This document shows, one piece after another, positions 1-8,246 of a stretch of 64,000 bases of DNA. Position 1 is the stretch's first letter, and each line of letters starts with the position of its first letter. The notes beneath the pieces are model-generated. The model had not been told where the DNA came from, searched no databases, and saw only the letters and a list, made by a program, of their open reading frames with translations. The stretch comes from Isosphaeraceae bacterium (lineage in GTDB: Bacteria > Planctomycetota > Planctomycetia > Isosphaerales > Isosphaeraceae), in the NCBI GenBank assembly GCA_021324445.1, contig JAJPJC010000188.1:1-64000 (forward strand), given 5' to 3'. A program made the position numbers and the translations under genes.

Positions 1-472
1 CCGCACAGGGAGTTTGCGCGCCACGCCCGCTTCAGTCCCAGCGCACCGCGCGCCACCTTCGGAGCAACTGGCCATCGCTCCCAGGCAAATTTTCAGAGGA
101 ACCCAGCTCTCAAACGGGAGGCCATCGGGAAACCCCAGGACGGACCCACCTCCAGAACGGCCGCACCGGGGAGGAATCGCCAGCCGCGCCCCTCTCCCAA
201 GCCAAGGCGACCGACGAGGGGAATCCACGGCGCGTCGAGGCCACTCGACGAGCGCCCATCCTTGACCCCGGGTTGAATTCGTGTTGAACTACGGAGCGCT
301 GCCGGCAACGTTCCGTTGTGGCGAGGTCTCCGGACCTTGCCACTGGACCGACCGAAGGTCTCCTCGGGTGCCGGCGGTTGGGAGGCCCTCGGTCCGGCCC
401 ACGGCGGGGTCTGGCGATCCGCGCCGAACGACGGATGTCTCGTCTTCTGACCACCGACCCTGAGGAAGACCC
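1..472. other. Non-coding leader region before the DegT gene
   Basis: No convincing gene is seen here. The open frames in both strands have no recognisable domain and no ribosome binding site. The stretch contains two GC-rich palindromic elements listed separately (320-342 and 403-425). The last bases before 473 carry a GAGGAAG ribosome binding site for the downstream gene. The promoter of that gene should lie here, but I cannot pick out convincing -35 and -10 boxes. Confidence 0.6.
320..425. repeat. Two small palindromic dispersed-repeat elements
   Basis: At 320-342 a short palindrome is centred on GGTCTCCGGACC with partly matching GC arms. At 403-425 a 23-base stretch, read on the minus strand, matches 7639-7661 inside the PSD1 gene at 20 of 23 positions. 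The shared core gives RGSPDPA when translated. This looks like a dispersed palindromic repeat family, but only a few copies are visible in this window. Confidence 0.45.
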
Positions 473-1801
473 ATGCGTAAACTCCAATCCAGGCGGACCT
501 TCTTGGGTGGGATTTCCGCGGCCGCGGCGGCGATCGGTCTGACGGAGCGGCCTGCCACGGCCGGGGGCGACCAGCCGCTGGCGATCCTGGGAGGCAAGCC
601 GGTCCGCCGGCACGGGTTCAGCCACTGGCCGATCATCGGTGAGAACGACGAGCGGGCCTGGATGGAGGTCCTTCGCAAGGGCCGGTGGTGCCGTATGAAC
701 GGAGACTACGCCGACCGGTTCGAGCACGAGTGGGCGCGAATGCTGGGCGCCCCGCACTGCATCGCGGTGGCCAACGGCACCAGCGCGTTGATCACGTCGC
801 TGGGCGTGCTGGGGATCGGGCCGGGGGATGAAGTCCTGGTGCCACCCTACACGTTCGTGGCCACGATCAACGCGGTCCTGGTCCACCACGCCCTGCCTGT
901 CTTCGTCGACATCGACCCCGAGACCTTCCAGATCGATGCCCGCCTGCTCGAATCGGCGATCACCGAGCACACCGCCTGCATCCTGCCGGTCCACATCGGC
1001 GGCTCGGCGGCCGACCTGGACACGATCCTGGCCGTCGCCGCCAAGCACAAGCTGCCGGTCGTCGAGGACGCCTGCCAGGCCCACCTCGGCGAGTGGAAGC
1101 ATCGCAAGCTCAGCACACTAGGCGACCTGGGCTGCTTCAGCTTCCAGGCCTCGAAGAACCTCAACTCGGGCGAGGGGGGCGCCATCCTCACCCACGACGA
1201 CCGCCTGGCCCAGGAGTGCCGCAGCTTCCAGAACAATGGCCGCGGCACCGGCGGCGTCGCCTACGCCCGCAACGGGGCCAACCTCCGCATGACCGAGTTC
1301 CAGGCCGCGCTGATCGCCCAGCAGCTCACCCGGCTGGAGGAGCAATCCCGCCGCCGCGAGCAGAATGCCGCCTACCTTACCACGCTCCTCCGCGAGATCC
1401 CCGGCATCACCCCGGCCCGCATGTACGACGGCTGCACCCGCAATGCCTATCACCTTTATATGCTGCGCTATGATCGCTCCCACTTCGAAGGGCTCCCCCG
1501 GTCCAGGTTCCTGAAGGCCCTCAGCGCCGAGGGAATCCCCTGCTCGGGAGGCTACAGCCCGCTCTACCAGGAGCCCTTCCTGAAGACCACGCTCCAATCC
1601 CGCGCCTTCCAGGCGATCTACTCTCCCAAGCGACTCGCCGATTATCTCGAGCGGATCCATTGCCCGGCCAACGACCGGCTCTGCGAAGAAGCGGTCTGGT
1701 TCACGCAGACGATGTTCCTCGGCCCCAGGTCCGACATGGACCAGATCGCGGAGGCCGTCCGGAAGATCCAGAAACACGCGGGCAACCTCGCCCGGGCCTG
1801 A
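473..1801 (+). CDS. Exported DegT/DnrJ/EryC1/StrS-family aminotransferase-like protein
   Basis: A 442-residue member of the PLP-dependent fold-type I sugar aminotransferase family (DegT/DnrJ/EryC1/StrS). The family usually aminates nucleotide-linked keto-sugars in the cytoplasm. Here the N-terminus has a twin-arginine-like leader (QSRRTFLGG, then an Ala-rich segment, residues 5-30), so export is likely and the substrate is unknown. The [11 protein letters not shown] stretch holds the PLP-binding lysine at residue 228, and [11 protein letters not shown] gives the aspartate that contacts the PLP ring nitrogen. The start is set by a GAGGAAG ribosome binding site just upstream of ATG. Length is slightly above the usual ~380, accounted for by the leader. 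Planctomycetes carry several such Tat-tagged DegT proteins; their role is not established. It stands alone, with no sugar-nucleotide genes nearby. Confidence 0.85.
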   Translation: MRKLQSRRTFLGGISAAAAAIGLTERPATAGGDQPLAILGGKPVRRHGFSHWPIIGENDERAWMEVLRKGRWCRMNGDYADRFEHEWARMLGAPHCIAVANGTSALITSLGVLGIGPGDEVLVPPYTFVATINAVLVHHALPVFVDIDPETFQIDARLLESAITEHTACILPVHIGGSAADLDTILAVAAKHKLPVVEDACQAHLGEWKHRKLSTLGDLGCFSFQASKNLNSGEGGAILTHDDRLAQECRSFQNNGRGTGGVAYARNGANLRMTEFQAALIAQQLTRLEEQSRRREQNAAYLTTLLREIPGITPARMYDGCTRNAYHLYMLRYDRSHFEGLPRSRFLKALSAEGIPCSGGYSPLYQEPFLKTTLQSRAFQAIYSPKRLADYLERIHCPANDRLCEEAVWFTQTMFLGPRSDMDQIAEAVRKIQKHAGNLARA

Positions 1802-1816
1802 GCTGGGAAGGGAAAC

Positions 1817-2147
1817 GAACCACAGATGAACACAGATTATTACCCCGGCCGGAAAGAGCCTCCTACGAGCCCGAAGCGCCAGCGAGGGAATTCTCCTACG
1901 AGCCCGAAGCGCCAGCGAGGGAATTCTCCTACGAGCCCGAAGCGCCAGCGAGGGAATTCCGGGGAGGGCCAGCCACTCACTCGCTGGCGCTTCGGGCTGC
2001 TATTCTGACCTTCTTCCTGGCCCGGGTAATAACACAGATCGCGAACGAGTCGTTGCGGATGTTGAGGCAGCACGCGATACGGCAATGCCCGAATGCGCCT
2101 CCGGCACACATCTTATCGCTTACTCTATCTGTGTTAATCTGTGGTTC
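1817..2147. repeat. MITE-like nested inverted-repeat element
   Basis: The 331-base stretch is bounded by 21-base inverted repeats (1817-1837 and 2127-2147, 20 of 21 matching). An inner, imperfect inverted repeat lies at about 1836-1855 and 2015-2033, around TTATTACCCCGGCC and its complement. Inside are three 33-base direct repeats (1861-1959), and an inverted 18-base copy of their core at 1981-1998. No transposase or target-site duplication is visible. It sits between two genes pointing toward each other (ends at 1801 and 2159). It is best read as a non-autonomous repeat or composite palindromic element. Confidence 0.7.
1861..1959. repeat. Three perfect 33-bp direct repeats
   Basis: Units at 1861-1893, 1894-1926 and 1927-1959 are identical and each ends in GAATTC. 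Since 33 is divisible by three, the repeat keeps frames open and yields spurious periodic peptides (SYEPEAPAREF in one frame, SPKRQRGN in another). The core AGCCCGAAGCGCCAGCGA recurs inverted at 1981-1998, so the array can fold back on that copy. Confidence 0.9.
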
Positions 2148-2158
2148 CATTCCGTCTC

Positions 2159-3106
2159 TCACACGTCGCACAGTGTCACGGCTTGCCGCAATCCCTCGAA
2201 CGGGTCGCGGGTGGGGATGAATTCCTGGCCGACGTGGCCCTGATAGCCGATCTCAAGGAGGGCCTCCATGATCGGCCGGTAATGGATCTCCTGCTTGTCG
2301 TCGAGCTCGCCCCGGCCCGGGTTCCCCGCGGTGTGCACGTGGGCGATGAGATCGCGGTGCTGGCGGATGCGGCTGATGATGTCGCCGTCCATGATCTGCA
2401 CGTGGTAGATGTCGAAGAGCAGCTTCAGGCTGGGCGAGCCCACGCGCTTGATGATGTCGACGCAATACTCGGTGTGGTCGCCCTGGTAGCCGGGATGCCC
2501 CTTCATGGGATGGCTGCTGACCCGCGAGTTGAGCATCTCCAGGCAGAGCGTGATGCCTTTCTTCTCGGCATGTCCTACGATCTGTTTGAAGCCCGCCACG
2601 CAGTTGTCGGCGCCCACGTCGTCGGGGATCCCCTCGCGCATCCCGGTGAAGCAGATGACGTTCTTGAACCCATGCTCGGCGCAGGCGTCGATGGCGTCGC
2701 GCGTGGCCTTGAGCACCCGGCCGCGATACTTGGGGTTGTTGAAGCCCTTGACGAAAGGCGGGTCCGGGCTCATGTCCACGGTCCCGATCGCGCACGCGAG
2801 GCCCTCCTGCTTCAGCAGGGGGAAGAACTTGGGCGCGATCAGCTCGATGCTCACGCAGCCCAGTTGCTTGGCGACCTTGATCGCCTGGGGCATGTCCCAA
2901 TGCTTCTCGAAGCACCAGTAGACGATCGACTGCTTGATCCGTCCGTTCTTGACCGCACGCTCGGCCGACGAGGGCTCTTGCCCCGGCGCCGGGATCCCCA
3001 TCGCCGCGACCGTCGCGCCGGCCACCGCGGCGCCCGCCGTCTGCTTGAGCATCCCGCGCCGACTGCTCCGTCCCGGCTCATCATCCCATCGCGTCGCACG
3101 ACCCAT
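2159..3106 (-). CDS. Exported sugar-phosphate isomerase/epimerase (hydroxypyruvate isomerase-like TIM barrel)
   Basis: A 315-residue protein of the xylose-isomerase-like TIM barrel superfamily, closest in feel to hydroxypyruvate isomerase. The N-terminus has a twin-arginine-like leader (SSRRGMLKQ, then an Ala-rich stretch to about residue 43), so it is probably exported. Likely metal-binding residues are E190 (CLEMLNS), D232 (LLFDIYHVQ), H258 (HVHTAGNPGR) and E295 (GQEFIPT), the set expected for this fold. The start has a CGGAGA ribosome binding site upstream. Such Tat-tagged barrels are common in planctomycete genomes with unknown substrate. The gene ends close to the inverted-repeat element and is divergent from the transporter at 3306, so the ~200-base gap at 3107-3305 should hold both promoters. 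Confidence 0.85.
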   Translation of the reverse strand: MGRATRWDDEPGRSSRRGMLKQTAGAAVAGATVAAMGIPAPGQEPSSAERAVKNGRIKQSIVYWCFEKHWDMPQAIKVAKQLGCVSIELIAPKFFPLLKQEGLACAIGTVDMSPDPPFVKGFNNPKYRGRVLKATRDAIDACAEHGFKNVICFTGMREGIPDDVGADNCVAGFKQIVGHAEKKGITLCLEMLNSRVSSHPMKGHPGYQGDHTEYCVDIIKRVGSPSLKLLFDIYHVQIMDGDIISRIRQHRDLIAHVHTAGNPGRGELDDKQEIHYRPIMEALLEIGYQGHVGQEFIPTRDPFEGLRQAVTLCDV

Positions 3107-3305
3107 GGCTGGTTGTCTCCGGTTGCAGGGGATTGGTTCCTGTCGGCCCGATCGATCCGATCACGATACGCCAGCCGCGTTCAGTTTTCGAGATGCCTTC
3201 GGCTCGCGAGCCAGATTCGCCCCGGCGGTGTCCGACTTGGCAAGGCCGGTACAATGGTTCGTCCAACCCAATCGCCTGAGGAAAACTGGAGAGGAATCGC
3301 CCGAG

Positions 3306-4898
3306 ATGGAGACGCCGAGCCAAGAGGCGACACTCGACGGAAATGCCGAAATTCCAGGGGGAAGCGACTCGGCCCTCGCGGGTCGCCGGATGGTGACCGC
3401 GGCGCTGTTGGTGGCGATGATGGTCACCGCGATGGAGCAACTGGTCGTCTCGCCGGCCATGCCGACGATCATCGCCGTGCTGCGGGGGTTCGACATCTAC
3501 CCCTGGGTGATCTCGGCCTACCTGCTGGCCGCGACCGTGAGCACGCCGATCTATGGGAAGCTGGCGGACCTCTTCGGCCGCAAGCGGGTGCTGCTCTTTG
3601 GACTGGTGCTCTTCAGCCTGGGCTCGATCCTCTCGGGCACGTCGATGTCGATGGGGCAGTTGATCGCGATGCGGACGCTCCAGGGTCTGGGCGCCGGCGC
3701 GGTCGGGCCGATCGTGATCACCATGCTCGGCGACTTGTTCACGCTGCACGAGCGGGCGCGGGTCCAGAGTCTCTTCAGCGCGGTCTGGGGCCTCTCGAGC
3801 GTGGCCGGTCCGATCCTGGGCGGCTACTTGACCGACAACGTCGGTTGGCGATGGGTCTTCCTGGTAAGCGTCCCGTTCGCGGTGGTGGCGATCTTCCTGC
3901 TGGCCTGGTATGTGACCGAACCCCAGGTGCAGCGGCAGGTCGCGCCGATCGACTGGGCCGGCGCGGGATTGCTCACCGCGGGTCTGTCCGCGCTGCTGCT
4001 GGTCGTCCTGGACGGCTCCCAGCATGGAGTGAGGATCACCGCCGGTCTCCTGATGGCGTCGGTCGCACTCCTGGTCCTGTTCGTGATCCGCGAGCACTTC
4101 GCCGCCGATCCGATCTTCCCCATCGACCTCATGACCCGGCCGGCGATCGCCGCGTCGCTGGTGGGGAGCTGCCTGATCGGCGGCATCCTCTTCGGGATCG
4201 ACACGTACATCCCGCTGTACATTCAGGGGGTGCGGGGGGGCGACGCGCGCTGGGCCGGCCGCGCGTTGATGCCCTTATTCCTCTCGTGGGCGATCAGCGT
4301 GGCCGTGGCCGCCCGGGCCGTGGTGCATCGCGGGTTCCGTTTCGGCGCTCTGGTCGGTTCGACCTTCATCACGGTCGGCACGCTCGGCCTGGTGCTGGGT
4401 GCTCTGGTTCCCGAGTGGTCGCGCACCTGCTTCGTCATCGGCTTGATCCTCACCGGCATGGGGATGGGCCCGACCTCCTTGAGCTTCATCCTGGCCGTGC
4501 AGCACGCAGTGACCTGGGGCCAGCGGGGTGCCGCGACGGGGGCCGCTATTTTCCTCCGCACGATCGGCGGCGCGATCGGGGTCGGCCTGCTCGGCGCCAC
4601 CCTCGGCTGGGAGCTGGCGCATCGACTGGCCGGGGCCGGGGTCTCGGGGATCGACGTCACCGCCGCACTCCGGCCCGAGACTCATGCCCTGCTCAGCCCC
4701 GACCAGCTTGCTGTCGTCCAGGCGCAGTTGGGCCACACGCTCCGCGACGTCTATCTCCAGATGGCCGTGCTGGGGGTCGGCTCGGTGGTCTGCTCGCTCT
4801 GGCTCCCCGGCCGGAAGGAGACCCTCGCCGCCGCGGCCGGCCCGGCCGAGGACGAACTCGCCGACGAAGGGCTCGCCGTGGCGGCGTCGGAGCTGTGA
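3306..4898 (+). CDS. MFS drug-efflux transporter, DHA2 (EmrB/QacA) type
   Basis: A 530-residue inner-membrane proton-driven exporter of the major facilitator superfamily, DHA2 group with 14 predicted membrane segments. The loop-2/3 signature GKLADLFGRKRVLLFG (motif A) is present. The DHA2-like region GLGAGAVGPIVITMLGDLF and the later SLFSAVWGLSSVAGPILGGYL (motif C) also fit. The frame is open well upstream, but the start at 3306 is preferred. It follows GGAGAGGAAT and gives a short polar N-terminus before the first membrane helix. Substrates cannot be told from sequence; QacA and EmrB relatives export hydrophobic drugs and cations. No regulator gene lies next to it. Confidence 0.9.
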   Translation: METPSQEATLDGNAEIPGGSDSALAGRRMVTAALLVAMMVTAMEQLVVSPAMPTIIAVLRGFDIYPWVISAYLLAATVSTPIYGKLADLFGRKRVLLFGLVLFSLGSILSGTSMSMGQLIAMRTLQGLGAGAVGPIVITMLGDLFTLHERARVQSLFSAVWGLSSVAGPILGGYLTDNVGWRWVFLVSVPFAVVAIFLLAWYVTEPQVQRQVAPIDWAGAGLLTAGLSALLLVVLDGSQHGVRITAGLLMASVALLVLFVIREHFAADPIFPIDLMTRPAIAASLVGSCLIGGILFGIDTYIPLYIQGVRGGDARWAGRALMPLFLSWAISVAVAARAVVHRGFRFGALVGSTFITVGTLGLVLGALVPEWSRTCFVIGLILTGMGMGPTSLSFILAVQHAVTWGQRGAATGAAIFLRTIGGAIGVGLLGATLGWELAHRLAGAGVSGIDVTAALRPETHALLSPDQLAVVQAQLGHTLRDVYLQMAVLGVGSVVCSLWLPGRKETLAAAAGPAEDELADEGLAVAASEL

Positions 4899-4969
4899 CG
4901 GCTGGGATCGGCCTGGCTGTCTGGTATCATCAGTCTGGAGCGGCGAACTCGCTCGGGCGGAGACCAACC

Positions 4970-5755
4970 ATGCCGATCCACGGCTGGACACGAGTGCACG
5001 CCGGAACCTTCCACCACTTTCACCACTCGTGGATTGAGGAGATCGCACGCGCCTTGAATCGCGGTTTGCTCCCCCGCAGCTACTACGCCATGTCCGAGCA
5101 GATCACGGGGGGTCTGGGCCCGGATGGACTGACCTTGAATCTGCCGGTGCAGGGCTCGCTCGCGGCGGAATCCGCCCCCGACGGCATCGCGCTGGCCGCG
5201 GCGCCGCCGAAGGTCCGGTTCCGCGCCCGGGGCCAGATTGACATCTATGCGAGGAAGGCGAAGGCGGTCGTCATTCACCACCGCAGCGGTCACCGGGTCA
5301 TCGCGATGGTGGAGCTCGTCTCGCCGGGGACCAAGGGGAGTCAAACCGAGCTGAGTACCTTCGTCCAGAAGGCCGAGCAGGCCCTGCGGGGCGGCGTCCA
5401 CTTGCTGGTTGTCGACCTGTTCCCCCCGACCCCGCGCGACCCGCGCGGCATCCATCGGGCGATCTGGGGCCGCGATTGCGAGGGAGACTTCGCCTTGCCT
5501 GACGACAAGCCCCTGACCTGTGTCTCCTACGTGGGTTTCCCCATCCCGGAGGTCTTCCTCGAGCCAGTGGCCGTGGGCGATGCTCTGCCCGATAGGCCCT
5601 TGTTCCTCACGCCGGAGGTCGACGTCCCCGTCCCCCTCGAGGCCACCTATCGATCGGCCTGGGAGGCCCTGCCGGAGGTCTGGCGCGAGGTCCTCACCGC
5701 TCCTCCCGCGAATGGCCGCAAGAAACCCGGGCGGGGGCGGAAACGGAAGGAATGA
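4970..5755 (+). CDS. DUF4058 family protein
   Basis: A 261-residue protein whose opening (MPIHGWTRVHAGTFHHFH) and body (LLPRSYYAMSEQ, then an IDIYARKAKAVVIHH segment and a VAMVELVSPGTKG-like nuclease-fold region) match the DUF4058 family, abundant in Planctomycetes and Cyanobacteria. The function is unknown. The region around residues 85-135 resembles the core of restriction-endonuclease-like folds, but I cannot assign catalytic residues with confidence. The frame is open much further upstream; ATG at 4970 is chosen because the conserved family N-terminus starts exactly there. It lies 71 bases after the MFS gene, possibly co-transcribed. Confidence 0.8.
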   Translation: MPIHGWTRVHAGTFHHFHHSWIEEIARALNRGLLPRSYYAMSEQITGGLGPDGLTLNLPVQGSLAAESAPDGIALAAAPPKVRFRARGQIDIYARKAKAVVIHHRSGHRVIAMVELVSPGTKGSQTELSTFVQKAEQALRGGVHLLVVDLFPPTPRDPRGIHRAIWGRDCEGDFALPDDKPLTCVSYVGFPIPEVFLEPVAVGDALPDRPLFLTPEVDVPVPLEATYRSAWEALPEVWREVLTAPPANGRKKPGRGRKRKE

Positions 5756-5876
5756 TCGAGGCTGGTCCCGGCCGGCTCGCGGCTCGCTCCACCCTACGCC
5801 GGCCGCCGGTAGTTTGATAGAATCTCCGCTGTTCGAACCGTCCCCAGGACTGTCCGTTCGATGAGGGTGAGGTATC

Positions 5877-8246
5877 ATGCCGAAGCCGACTCCCCGCCGA
5901 CGGCTTGGCCGCACGGTCGGCCTTCTCCTTCCACTCCTGATCGGGCCGATGCTCGGGATCGCCCCGGCCTGGGCGGCCGATCCCGCCGATCCGGACGGGG
6001 TCCGGCTGTACCGGGAGAAGATCGCGCCTGTCCTGAAGGCGGAATGTTACCGGTGCCACTCGGCCGAGGCGGAGAAGCTCCGGGGCGGACTCCGCCTCGA
6101 CGTGCGCGAGCGGCTCCTCGAGGGGGGCGACTCCGGTCCGGCGGTCGTCCCCGGCAAGAGTGGCGAGAGCCTCTTGATCCACGCCATCCGGCACGAGGAC
6201 GGCCTGGCGATGCCGCCCAAGAAGCCCAGGCTCCCCGGGCAGACCATCGCCGACTTCGAGCGGTGGATCAACGCCGGCGCGCCCTTCGCCGTCGCCGGGG
6301 AATCGTCGCCGACGGACAGTTCCCCGATGCAGCAAGCCCGGACCCACTGGGCCTTTCAGCCGGTCAAGAAGCTCGCCCCGCCACCGGTCCACGATGCCGC
6401 TTGGGTCCGCAATCCGATCGATGCCTTCATCCTCGCCAGGCTGGAGCAGCGCCGGTGGCAGCCGGCGCCGCCGGCCGGGCGGGGCGAGTGGCTCCGGCGC
6501 GTCAGCTTCGACGTCACCGGTTTGCCGCCGTCACCCGAAGAGATCGAGGCGTTCCTGAACGATCCCTCACCCGAGGCGGAGGCGCGGGTCGTCGATCGCT
6601 TGCTCGGCAGCCCCCACTACGGACAGCGTTGGGGACAGCACTGGCTGGACGTGGTCCGCTTCGCCGAGACCGAGGGCTTCGAATACGACCGCCATATTCC
6701 CGATGCCTGGCGCTACCGCGACTATGTCATCAGCTCCTTCAACCGGGACAAGCCATTCGATCGGTTCGTGGCCGAGCAGATCGCCGGTGACGAGATCGGG
6801 CCGGGGGATCCCGAGTGTCAGACGGCATCGATCTTCCACCGGCTCGGCCCGGTGCGGCGCAATGCCGGCGACGCGGATATCGTCCTGAGCCGCAACGAGG
6901 TCTTGACCGAGCGCACCGACATCATCGGCACGGCGTTCCTGGGCCTGACGATCGGTTGTGCGCGCTGCCACAACCACAAGCTCGAGCCGATCCCGCAGAA
7001 AGACTACTACCGGCTCCAGGCGTACCTGGCGGCCACCGAGGAACACAATCTCCCCTTCGGCCCGGGAGGCGATTACCGGGCCTGGGAGGAGAACAGCACC
7101 AAGATTCGCCGCGCGATCCAGAAGCTTCAGCGGCAGGCCCAGCGCGCCATGGGGAAGGAACGCGAGCGCTTGAACCAGGCGATCGAATCCCTGGAGGACC
7201 AGATCCCGCCCCCGCCGGCGACGATCCCCGCCACCACGAACGACTTCGCCCATCGGACTCCCATCCATGTCTTGAAACGAGGCGTCTGGGAGAACAAGGG
7301 CGAGCCGGTCGGTCCCCGACCCTTGAGCGTGCTGGTTTCGGACGACTTGCCCGAGCTGGCTGCCGACATCACCGATCCCCGCACCCGGTTGGCCCGATGG
7401 CTGGCAGCCCCGGACAATCCCCTCACCGCCCGCGTGATCGTCAACCGGCTCTGGCACCATCACTTCGGCATGGGCCTGGTCAAGACGGTCAACGACTTCG
7501 GGACCAAGGCCGATCGTCCCAGTCATCCGCGGTTGCTCGACTGGCTGGCCGCGACCCTGGTCGAGAACGGCTGGCGGCTCAAGCCGATCCACCGCCTCAT
7601 CCTCCTGAGCAGCACCTACCGGCAGTCGAGCCGCGTTGGGCGCGGGTCTCCTGACCCCGCCCACCGCGAAGCCCTGCGCGACGACCCCGAGAATCGGTTG
7701 TTCTGGCGCTTCGCGCGCCGGCGACTCGAGGCGGAGGAGATCCGCGACGCGATGCTCGCGGTCTCGGGACGATTGAACGCCCGGCTCGGCGGTCCGAGCG
7801 TCATGGTGCCGGTCGACCCGGAGATCGTGCAGCTCCTCTACAAGCCGTCGCAATGGCAGGTCGCCCGCGACGCGACCGCACACGATCGTCGCTCGATCTA
7901 CCTGATCGCCAAGCGGAACCTGCGGCTCCCGTTCCTGGAGACGTTCGACGCCCCGGCCCTGTTGACGAGCTGCCCGCGCCGCGAGTCGAGCACCCACGCG
8001 CCGCAGGCGCTGGAGCTGCTCAACGGCCGGCTCTCCAACGACCTGGCGGCGGCCTTCGCCCGCCGCCTCGAAGCCGAGACCGGCGGCGAACCGGAGCGCG
8101 TGGTCCCGCGCGCCTACCTGCTGGCCCTGGGGCGGCTCCCCACTCCGGCTGAGCGCGCACTCGCGCTCGAGTTCCTCCGCGAGCAACCGCTCCGAGAATT
8201 CACCCTGGCCCTGTTCAACCTCAATGGGTTCCTCTATGTTCCCTGA
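5877..8246 (+). CDS. PSD1-type cytochrome c protein (PSCyt1-DUF1549-DUF1553)
   Basis: A 789-residue exported protein of the planctomycete cytochrome group. A signal peptide (residues 1-33, ending AWA) is followed by a class-I cytochrome c-like domain with one haem motif, CYRCH at residues 57-61. Then comes DUF1549 (about 165-370, with the LPPSPEEIEAF segment and the LDVVRFAETEG segment). It contains a second CxxCH at ARCHNHKLEPI. DUF1553 follows (about 460-770, VNRLWHHHFGMGLV, TYRQSS). The role is unproven; these proteins are thought to be periplasmic and are usually paired with DUF1501, as here. The ribosome binding site is GAGGGTGAGG. An insertion relative to relatives (residues ~588-597, RVGRGSPDPA) coincides with a dispersed palindromic repeat at 7638-7664. 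The last codons overlap the next gene. Confidence 0.9.
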   Translation: MPKPTPRRRLGRTVGLLLPLLIGPMLGIAPAWAADPADPDGVRLYREKIAPVLKAECYRCHSAEAEKLRGGLRLDVRERLLEGGDSGPAVVPGKSGESLLIHAIRHEDGLAMPPKKPRLPGQTIADFERWINAGAPFAVAGESSPTDSSPMQQARTHWAFQPVKKLAPPPVHDAAWVRNPIDAFILARLEQRRWQPAPPAGRGEWLRRVSFDVTGLPPSPEEIEAFLNDPSPEAEARVVDRLLGSPHYGQRWGQHWLDVVRFAETEGFEYDRHIPDAWRYRDYVISSFNRDKPFDRFVAEQIAGDEIGPGDPECQTASIFHRLGPVRRNAGDADIVLSRNEVLTERTDIIGTAFLGLTIGCARCHNHKLEPIPQKDYYRLQAYLAATEEHNLPFGPGGDYRAWEENSTKIRRAIQKLQRQAQRAMGKERERLNQAIESLEDQIPPPPATIPATTNDFAHRTPIHVLKRGVWENKGEPVGPRPLSVLVSDDLPELAADITDPRTRLARWLAAPDNPLTARVIVNRLWHHHFGMGLVKTVNDFGTKADRPSHPRLLDWLAATLVENGWRLKPIHRLILLSSTYRQSSRVGRGSPDPAHREALRDDPENRLFWRFARRRLEAEEIRDAMLAVSGRLNARLGGPSVMVPVDPEIVQLLYKPSQWQVARDATAHDRRSIYLIAKRNLRLPFLETFDAPALLTSCPRRESSTHAPQALELLNGRLSNDLAAAFARRLEAETGGEPERVVPRAYLLALGRLPTPAERALALEFLREQPLREFTLALFNLNGFLYVP
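7638..7664. repeat. GC-rich palindromic repeat inserted in the PSD1 coding sequence
   Basis: A palindrome centred on GGTCTCCTGACC lies inside the DUF1553 region and stays in frame. It matches the element at 403-425 (minus strand) at 20 of 23 positions. The peptide it encodes interrupts the usual TYRQSS...DPENRL spacing. This suggests a repeat that moved into a gene without breaking it. Confidence 0.5.

Noticed and set aside
1861-1959. Triple 33-bp repeat as a CRISPR array or a coding repeat protein
   Set aside because: Units are contiguous with no spacers, the peptides differ by frame, and there is no ribosome binding site or cas gene.
2141-4969. The upstream part of a 1204-codon plus-strand frame, antisense to the isomerase and out of frame with the MFS gene
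   Set aside because: Only the last 261 codons (from 4970) match a family (DUF4058); the rest is low-complexity shadow.
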